Source of the DNA: Acidobacteriota bacterium
GTDB taxonomy: Bacteria > Acidobacteriota > Terriglobia > Terriglobales > Acidobacteriaceae
Direction of reading: 5' to 3'
Assembly: GCA_018268755.1 (NCBI GenBank)
Contig: JAFDVW010000017.1
Coordinates: 130,070-194,069 of the forward strand
DNA length: 64,000 nucleotides
The translations under genes and the position numbers were made by a program. Each line of letters starts with the position of its first letter. Positions within the stretch are counted from its first letter, which is position 1. Below are positions 60,020 to 64,000 of this stretch, in pieces. Below the pieces are notes generated by a model. That model was not told the DNA's origin, did no database searches, and saw only the letters and a program-made list of their open reading frames with translations.

Positions 60020-60778
60020 GTGTCTCTTCCCCTAGATAGTTCCATGGCGGTTCCTCCGCTCGAGCCGGCGCAGCCTTCCCAGCCGGAACGACTATTGATT
60101 TTCGTAGTGGAAGATGACGCAGATATTGCGCGTCTGATCTGTTTTCATCTGGGCGCCGCCGGATACGCCACCCGCTGGTTTCCCAGTTCCTGGAATGTGG
60201 TGGAGTTCGCGCTTAAGGAACATCCGGCACTCTTTCTGCTCGATATCATGATCCCGGGGAGCGACGGCCTGGAGTTATGCCGGCACATCCGCCGCGAGAG
60301 CGCGTTGCTCACCTCGCACATCATCTTCCTGACGGCCAAGGCCGGCGAAGTCGACCGCATTCGCGGTCTCGATATCGGCGGCGACGATTACATCGTGAAA
60401 CCCTTCAGCCCGCGTGAACTGATTGCCCGGGTGCGCGCCGTCTTGCGTAGCCTGGTGCCGCCCAGCGAGCCGGAGACGCTGCGTATCGGGACCATTGAGA
60501 TTGATGGCGCAGCCATGATCGTTAGGGCGAACGGAAAAGTGGTGACCACAACGACCCGGGAATTTCGCCTGCTGCAATATCTGGCGCGGCACTCCTCTCG
60601 TGTCTTCAGCCGCGACCAGTTGCTCGACGCCGTTTGGACGGAAGGTTCTTTCGTTACCCCGCGATCCGTGGATGTCTATGTGCGCCGCTTGAGGGAGAAG
60701 ATTGAGCCAGACCCGGACAATCCGGTCTATCTGAAGACCATTCGCGGCATCGGTTACCGCTTCGACGAGCCTAAGTAA
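60020..60778 (+). CDS. OmpR/PhoB-family response regulator
   Basis: A 252-aa two-domain regulator. The receiver has acidic pair VVEDDAD, phospho-Asp in FLLDIMIPGSDG, IIFLTAKA and YIVKPFSPREL. The C-terminal winged helix has TREFRLLQYLARHSSRVFSRDQLLDAVW and RSVDVYVRRLREKIEPDPDNPVYLKTIRGIGYRF. It begins at GTG 60020 or ATG 60044; a Ser/Pro-rich N-terminal tail of about 20 residues precedes the receiver. No kinase is adjacent, so it is an orphan within this window. Confidence 0.93.
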   Translation: MSLPLDSSMAVPPLEPAQPSQPERLLIFVVEDDADIARLICFHLGAAGYATRWFPSSWNVVEFALKEHPALFLLDIMIPGSDGLELCRHIRRESALLTSHIIFLTAKAGEVDRIRGLDIGGDDYIVKPFSPRELIARVRAVLRSLVPPSEPETLRIGTIEIDGAAMIVRANGKVVTTTTREFRLLQYLARHSSRVFSRDQLLDAVWTEGSFVTPRSVDVYVRRLREKIEPDPDNPVYLKTIRGIGYRFDEPK

Positions 60779-60817
60779 AAGCGTTGCTGCGCCCCGTCTC
60801 CCGGCAGCACGCCAATC

Positions 60818-61033
60818 CTACGCGCACAGGTCTTGGGCAGCTTGCGTTTCCATGGGGGTCGCAACTACATCCTGGGTGGTGATGCGGCTGGCTTTGCGGA
60901 TCTCCTGCGCCAGTTTCGTCAATGCTTCCGGCCGGCGCACGGAATTTTCTTCCGACAGGACCGAGCTGGTGGCCAGCGTAAACGACAGCGCATCTTCCTG
61001 CTTTTCAAAGTAGAGGACGACTTCACTCGGCAT
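60818..61033 (-). CDS. Small conserved-looking protein (71 aa)
   Basis: Not recognised. ATG at 61033 (MPSEVVLYFEKQEDALSF) has GGCGGGGG upstream; two ATGs at 61072-61075 lack one. The product is soluble and helical with Ser/Thr-rich patches, with no cysteine motif apart from one near the end. It is convergent with the OmpR-type regulator, and its function is unknown. Confidence 0.6.
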   Translation of the reverse strand: MPSEVVLYFEKQEDALSFTLATSSVLSEENSVRRPEALTKLAQEIRKASRITTQDVVATPMETQAAQDLCA

Positions 61034-61154
61034 ACGAAAACCCCCGCCAGATTCGGGCGAATCTTCCGTCATCATAGGCCGGCCGTGACGCTCGCCGAAG
61101 ATACTTTCTTGGTGCGGAAATACTCAGAAGGGCACGCCTACAGATTTGCCTGTA

Positions 61155-61179
61155 CAAAAAAGGGCCCGTTGCCGGGCCC
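61155..61179 (-). terminator. Rho-independent terminator of the PEP-CTERM gene
   Basis: On the minus strand GGGCCCG-GCAA-CGGGCCC (61162-61179) is followed by TTTTTT. It sits 27 bp after the stop codon of the PEP-CTERM gene. Confidence 0.9.
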
Positions 61180-61205
61180 TGCTTTCTTACGGAGAAAAAA
61201 CAATT

Positions 61206-61937
61206 TTACGCTTGCGCGGCAAATCTCTTGCGCACGCCGGCCGCAATGGCGCACAGACCCATGCCCAGAAACGCGATGGAGGAAGGTTCCGGCACCGCCG
61301 TCACTCTCACCACCATGTCGTTGTAGTCTTTGTCGCCCGATTGCAGGCCCAGATCTTCGATGCCGATCCAAAGGGAGTTGCCGTCCTGAAACACCGCGAA
61401 GTGCTGTTCGGTGGCGCCGCCAAATAAGCTGCTGGTATACAGCGTGGAGCCGCCCGCCAGCATGTAAAACCCATAGTCCCCGCTTGGGGCAAAATTGCTG
61501 GCCGATCCCGCGCCTTGCGGCCCGGAGAAGATCACGTGCCGGTTGGCGGCGTTGGTGGGATCGCTTCCAATCAGAAACCAGCCGAATTCATTCTGGTTGG
61601 CCATGCCGGCGACTTCCAACAGCAGGGATGCATTGGCCATGCCGCTCGGCGAAATATAGAAGGAGCCGGGGGCGGAAAAGTTCGTGCCTGCAAACACCGG
61701 CAAGGTTGTGCCCGGTTGTCCGCTGTAATTGCAGTTGCCTCCACCGGCCACGCAGAAACCAATATTCAGGTTGCTTCCGTCCCAAGAGGCATTGTTAAAG
61801 AAGGTAGAACCATTGTTCGAGGCGCTCCAGCCGGACTGAAATGAGCCATCGCCCACCACCGTATCGGCCAGCGCATTCGAAGAAAGTAACAACCCGAGAA
61901 TTACTAAAGGAACCCAGCGCCCCAATCTCTGTCCCAT
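61206..61937 (-). CDS. PEP-CTERM exported protein
   Basis: A 243-aa secreted protein with a signal peptide (residues 9-25, VPLVILGLLLSSNALA) and a C-terminal PEP-CTERM sorting tag: VPEPSSIAFLGMG, a hydrophobic helix and a basic end (RKRFAAQA). The middle is rich in Gly, Ser, Asn and Phe and contains a DKDYNDMVVRV segment seen in DUF4114-like exported proteins. It would be processed by exosortase/archaeosortase-type machinery and linked to exopolysaccharide; no exosortase gene is in the window. GGGGAGAG precedes the ATG at 61937. Confidence 0.88.
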   Translation of the reverse strand: MGQRLGRWVPLVILGLLLSSNALADTVVGDGSFQSGWSASNNGSTFFNNASWDGSNLNIGFCVAGGGNCNYSGQPGTTLPVFAGTNFSAPGSFYISPSGMANASLLLEVAGMANQNEFGWFLIGSDPTNAANRHVIFSGPQGAGSASNFAPSGDYGFYMLAGGSTLYTSSLFGGATEQHFAVFQDGNSLWIGIEDLGLQSGDKDYNDMVVRVTAVPEPSSIAFLGMGLCAIAAGVRKRFAAQA

Positions 61938-62354
61938 GATTCTCTCCCCTTTGCTGGTTCGCGCATGGACCATGTCTGCGCGCATACTCCGTCTCAACAC
62001 AGAAAGGAGTGCACCTCAAGGGCCATCCCCGGGCCCGTCTAAATATGGGACTTAGCTTCCCAGGGCATGGGCCGAAGGAAATGGTTTGCATATTTGGGAA
62101 GGGGAATCGCGGAGGCCGGCGGTCGTTATCAACCGGGAGGCACAATCGTCACCCGTAGTAATCCTGGCCGGTTACCCTGGGAGCGAGTAACACGCGGTTA
62201 AGGGAGGCTTTGCCATTTGGCCAGGGGAGGGGAAGTTCTCCCAAGGTCACGCTGCGCGCGCACTCACTTCACCCGCTAATTTCTTGACAAAACGCATACA
62301 CCTGCTAAAGTTCACATAATTGATTTGAATCAGTTGCTTGCAGGTGCCCAGGTT
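61938..62354. other. Intergenic region without a supported gene
   Basis: 417 bp between divergent genes. It contains a second copy of the 16-mer AGGGCCATCCCCGGGC (62019-62034) in the leader of the PEP-CTERM gene. On the plus side, TTGACA (62284-62289) and TAAAGT (62306-62311), 16 bp apart, could form a promoter for the gene at 62355. No known riboswitch could be matched with confidence. Confidence 0.45.
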
Positions 62355-62609
62355 ATGAAAAACGTCTACGAAGTCTTACGGCAAAAAGAAATTGAGCTGG
62401 CCCGGCTGGAAAAGGAAGTAGAGGCGTTGCGGGTAGCGGCTCCGCTGCTCTCCGACGAGGGCCCTGCCGCCGCGGATGGAAATAGCAAACCGACCCTGAC
62501 TCCCGCGACCGTACAACAGCCGATCCGCATTCCGCAGCCCGCGGTCAATGCTAATCCGCAACCAGCGCGCGCCGCAGGTTGGGAAGATACTGCGAAACGC
62601 TGGCCGTAA
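62355..62609 (+). CDS. Small coiled-coil protein with Pro/Ala-rich tail (84 aa)
   Basis: Function unknown. The N-terminal 30 residues (MKNVYEVLRQKEIELARLEKE) form a strong heptad coiled coil; the C-terminal half is Pro/Asn/Ala-rich (IRIPQPAVNANPQP) and ends WEDTAKRWP. An earlier ATG at 62325 is possible, but the peptide before the coil looks non-native. A clear rho-independent terminator follows 36 bp after the stop, which supports a real monocistronic gene. Confidence 0.75.
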   Translation: MKNVYEVLRQKEIELARLEKEVEALRVAAPLLSDEGPAAADGNSKPTLTPATVQQPIRIPQPAVNANPQPARAAGWEDTAKRWP

Positions 62610-62644
62610 ATCGCCGGTTTCCCGAGGACCAAGTTTTAGCTGAG

Positions 62645-62676
62645 CGGCCTGGAAGTTTCCAGGCCGTTCCTGTTTT
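62645..62676 (+). terminator. Rho-independent terminator of the coiled-coil gene
   Basis: CGGCCTGGAA-GT-TTCCAGGCCG (62645-62666) forms a perfect 10-bp stem, followed by TTCCTGTTTT. Confidence 0.85.
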
Positions 62677-62818
62677 GCCGGAAACCTGACCTTCCCTCGC
62701 GGCGAACTTCGCAATACGCGTCCACGGGGCTGGTTTCCAGTGATATACTCAGCCGGATTTTGAGGATCGGCGAACCTTCATCCTGTCTTCCAGACTAGGA
62801 TTCCCGCAGGAGAGAACT

Positions 62819-63679
62819 GTGAGCGCGGCCACATCAGGGACCACCCCTCCAGCAGTCCGCCGCTTGCTTCCCCGTTATAACCTGGCGGTCCCGGTGGACG
62901 TGACCGTCCTCCGCTCCGGGGTCCCCGATACCATTCCAGGCCGCGCCCTCAATTTGAGTGAAACCGGTCTGGGGGCGGTCCTGGCAGCTGAGTTGACTCC
63001 GGGACAATCCGTGGGTGTGGAGATGGTATTGCCTCAGATCGCCCTTCCCATCCACCTCAAGGCCCTGGTCCGGCACCAGGAACATCTGCATTGCGGGGTG
63101 GAGTTTGTGGCCCTCAGCGGGGAACAGCGGGAGGTCTTGCATACCTGGGCAAAACGGGTGGGGACAGAGTTGCCGCCCTTGCCTGTGTCCATGGTGGAAG
63201 AAAGCCTCTCCGGTGTGGAACCGCTGCCCCGGCCGGCGTCGCTCGGGGTTCGAGTTCCGGGGCATGGCAAGAAATTACTGGCCATGGTTGCCTTCCTTGC
63301 AGTCATCACCGCTGGAGTGACTTGGTGGCACTGGGAGAAAGCCTGGCAAGAACTGGAAAATCGCCTGATGGGCGCCGTGGTCCTCCCCCGGAGTGAACGC
63401 CTCCATGTCCCCCCAGAGATCATGCAGCAGCGTGTCCTGCGCAGAGTGGCCCCGATGTACCCGGAAGAGGCCCGTTCAGGAAATATCGCGGGAGTGGTGG
63501 TAATGCAGGTAGCCGTGGGCCGGGATGGCAACGTACTGTCGGTCCGGCCGCTCAGCGGCCCGGAAATTCTTACCCCGGCTGCGACCGAAGCTGTCCGTTG
63601 GTGGCAGTTCGAGCCCTATCTGGTGAAGGGGCAGGCGGTCGAAGTGGAGACCACGCTGGGTGTGGAGTTTCAGCCCTGA
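62819..63679 (+). CDS. PilZ - transmembrane - TonB C-terminal fusion protein
   Basis: A 286-aa protein with three parts. Residues 12-110 are a PilZ domain (RRLLPRYNLAVPV and NLSETGLGA). A single membrane helix lies at about 155-172 (LLAMVAFLAVITAGVTWW). Residues 200-286 are a TonB C-terminal domain (VLRRVAPMYPEEARSGNIAGVVVMQVAVGRDGNVLSV...WWQFEPYLVKG). The layout would let cytoplasmic cyclic di-GMP act on a periplasmic TonB-type module. GTG start with AGGAGAG upstream. It overlaps the convergent gene by 10 bp. Confidence 0.9.
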   Translation: MSAATSGTTPPAVRRLLPRYNLAVPVDVTVLRSGVPDTIPGRALNLSETGLGAVLAAELTPGQSVGVEMVLPQIALPIHLKALVRHQEHLHCGVEFVALSGEQREVLHTWAKRVGTELPPLPVSMVEESLSGVEPLPRPASLGVRVPGHGKKLLAMVAFLAVITAGVTWWHWEKAWQELENRLMGAVVLPRSERLHVPPEIMQQRVLRRVAPMYPEEARSGNIAGVVVMQVAVGRDGNVLSVRPLSGPEILTPAATEAVRWWQFEPYLVKGQAVEVETTLGVEFQP

Positions 63680-64000
63680 GGCGGAGGCTGGGTCGGGTTG
63701 CGCCGCTTGCGGAATCCATGCAAAATCAATGCCCCACTCACGCCAAAGATTCCCACCGCGCCCAGCGCTACGGTCTGCGTCAGCTCTTCATTGAAGTGCA
63801 ATACATCGGCCAGTAAGGCTGCCAGCGCAAGCAGAATTCCAAAAACATTCAGCCACACCGGAGTATGCACTGGGTTGGCCTCCGCACGGTTGCGCAGGCG
63901 AAGTTGCAGCAAGACCGCCGCAAAGCCGATGGCGGCGACCACCACCACCGCGGTTGGACTGAAAAAAGCGCGGCGGTTGGTAAACAATACGACCAGGGCC
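63670..64000 (-). CDS. Membrane protein of unknown function (5' end beyond window)
   Basis: At least 105 codons are visible, with three predicted membrane helices ([51 protein letters not shown]) and a basic Pro-rich tail. A TTG at 63987 could start it, but the frame stays open to the window edge with hydrophobic residues (ALVV) and no ribosome-binding site is seen, so the true start is probably outside. Family not recognised. Confidence 0.6.
   Translation of the reverse strand, partial: ALVVLFTNRRAFFSPTAVVVVAAIGFAAVLLQLRLRNRAEANPVHTPVWLNVFGILLALAALLADVLHFNEELTQTVALGAVGIFGVSGALILHGFRKRRNPTQPPPQG

Noticed and set aside
62040..62110. Cyclic-di-GMP riboswitch-like sequence (GCAAACCA on the minus strand)
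   Set aside because: Only one short motif matches; the second stem and tetraloop-receptor elements are not evident.

Overview
The window is a GC-rich bacterial chromosome segment with about 50 genuine protein genes and one tRNA. It most resembles Acidobacteriota (Terriglobia/Koribacter-like). This is inference from: abundant CCTGAGCGAAGTC...GTCGAAGGA intergenic repeats, a PEP-CTERM exported protein, many exported glycoside hydrolases, PAS/receiver histidine kinases, and sigma-factor/CHAT/subtilase genes. No sequence search was possible.

Layout. 1-0.7 kb: DUF177/YceD and the first codons of rpmF. 0.75-2.9 kb: an AT-richer three-gene island (90-aa orphan; leaderless XRE-ImmA/IrrE regulator-protease; 175-aa orphan). 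3-11 kb: GH5 glucanase, two-subunit molybdenum hydroxylase (IorAB type), a Phd/VapC toxin-antitoxin pair with a palindromic operator, aldo/keto reductase, FAD oxidase, CDF metal exporter. 11-18 kb: ATP-dependent DNA ligase, repeat-rich spacer, aldehyde dehydrogenase, membrane acyltransferase, GH51 arabinofuranosidase. 18.5-29 kb: signalling block with a REC-kinase, a PAS kinase with its Rcp1-type regulator, tRNA-Ser(GCU), an unlisted 54-codon gene, and an NtrC regulator / pseudokinase / hybrid kinase operon.

29.5-40.4 kb is the most unusual part. A decayed oligopeptide-transporter ATPase stub, two permeases and a solute-binding protein run with overlapping stop/start codons into an ECF-type sigma factor and a 953-aa TPR-CHAT caspase-like protease with intact His/Cys. 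These are followed by a cytoplasmic protein with an anti-sigma-like His/Cys motif, an exported subtilisin-like protease with internal QSSVAVLD repeats, and an HD-GYP phosphodiesterase. The content recalls the TPR-CHAT/sigma-factor logic of type III-E CRISPR, but without CRISPR.

40.4-58.6 kb: a sugar-catabolism region holding an SMP-30 lactonase, a sugar/amine kinase-like protein, a divergent enolase with substituted active-site residues, GH36-like alpha-galactosidase, galT-galK, a LacI regulator, GH42, GH31, an aldo/keto reductase and a xylulokinase that appears to start at ATC. Three near-identical GTAAACGTTTAC operators tie galKT/lacI, GH31-GH42 and the reductase-xylulokinase operon into one probable regulon. 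58.7-64 kb: SLT transglycosylase, OmpR-type regulator, PEP-CTERM protein, small coiled-coil protein, and a PilZ-TM-TonB fusion.

Starts were moved from the longest open frame to an internal codon where a Shine-Dalgarno site, operon overlap or family N-terminus supported it; these choices are stated in each entry.
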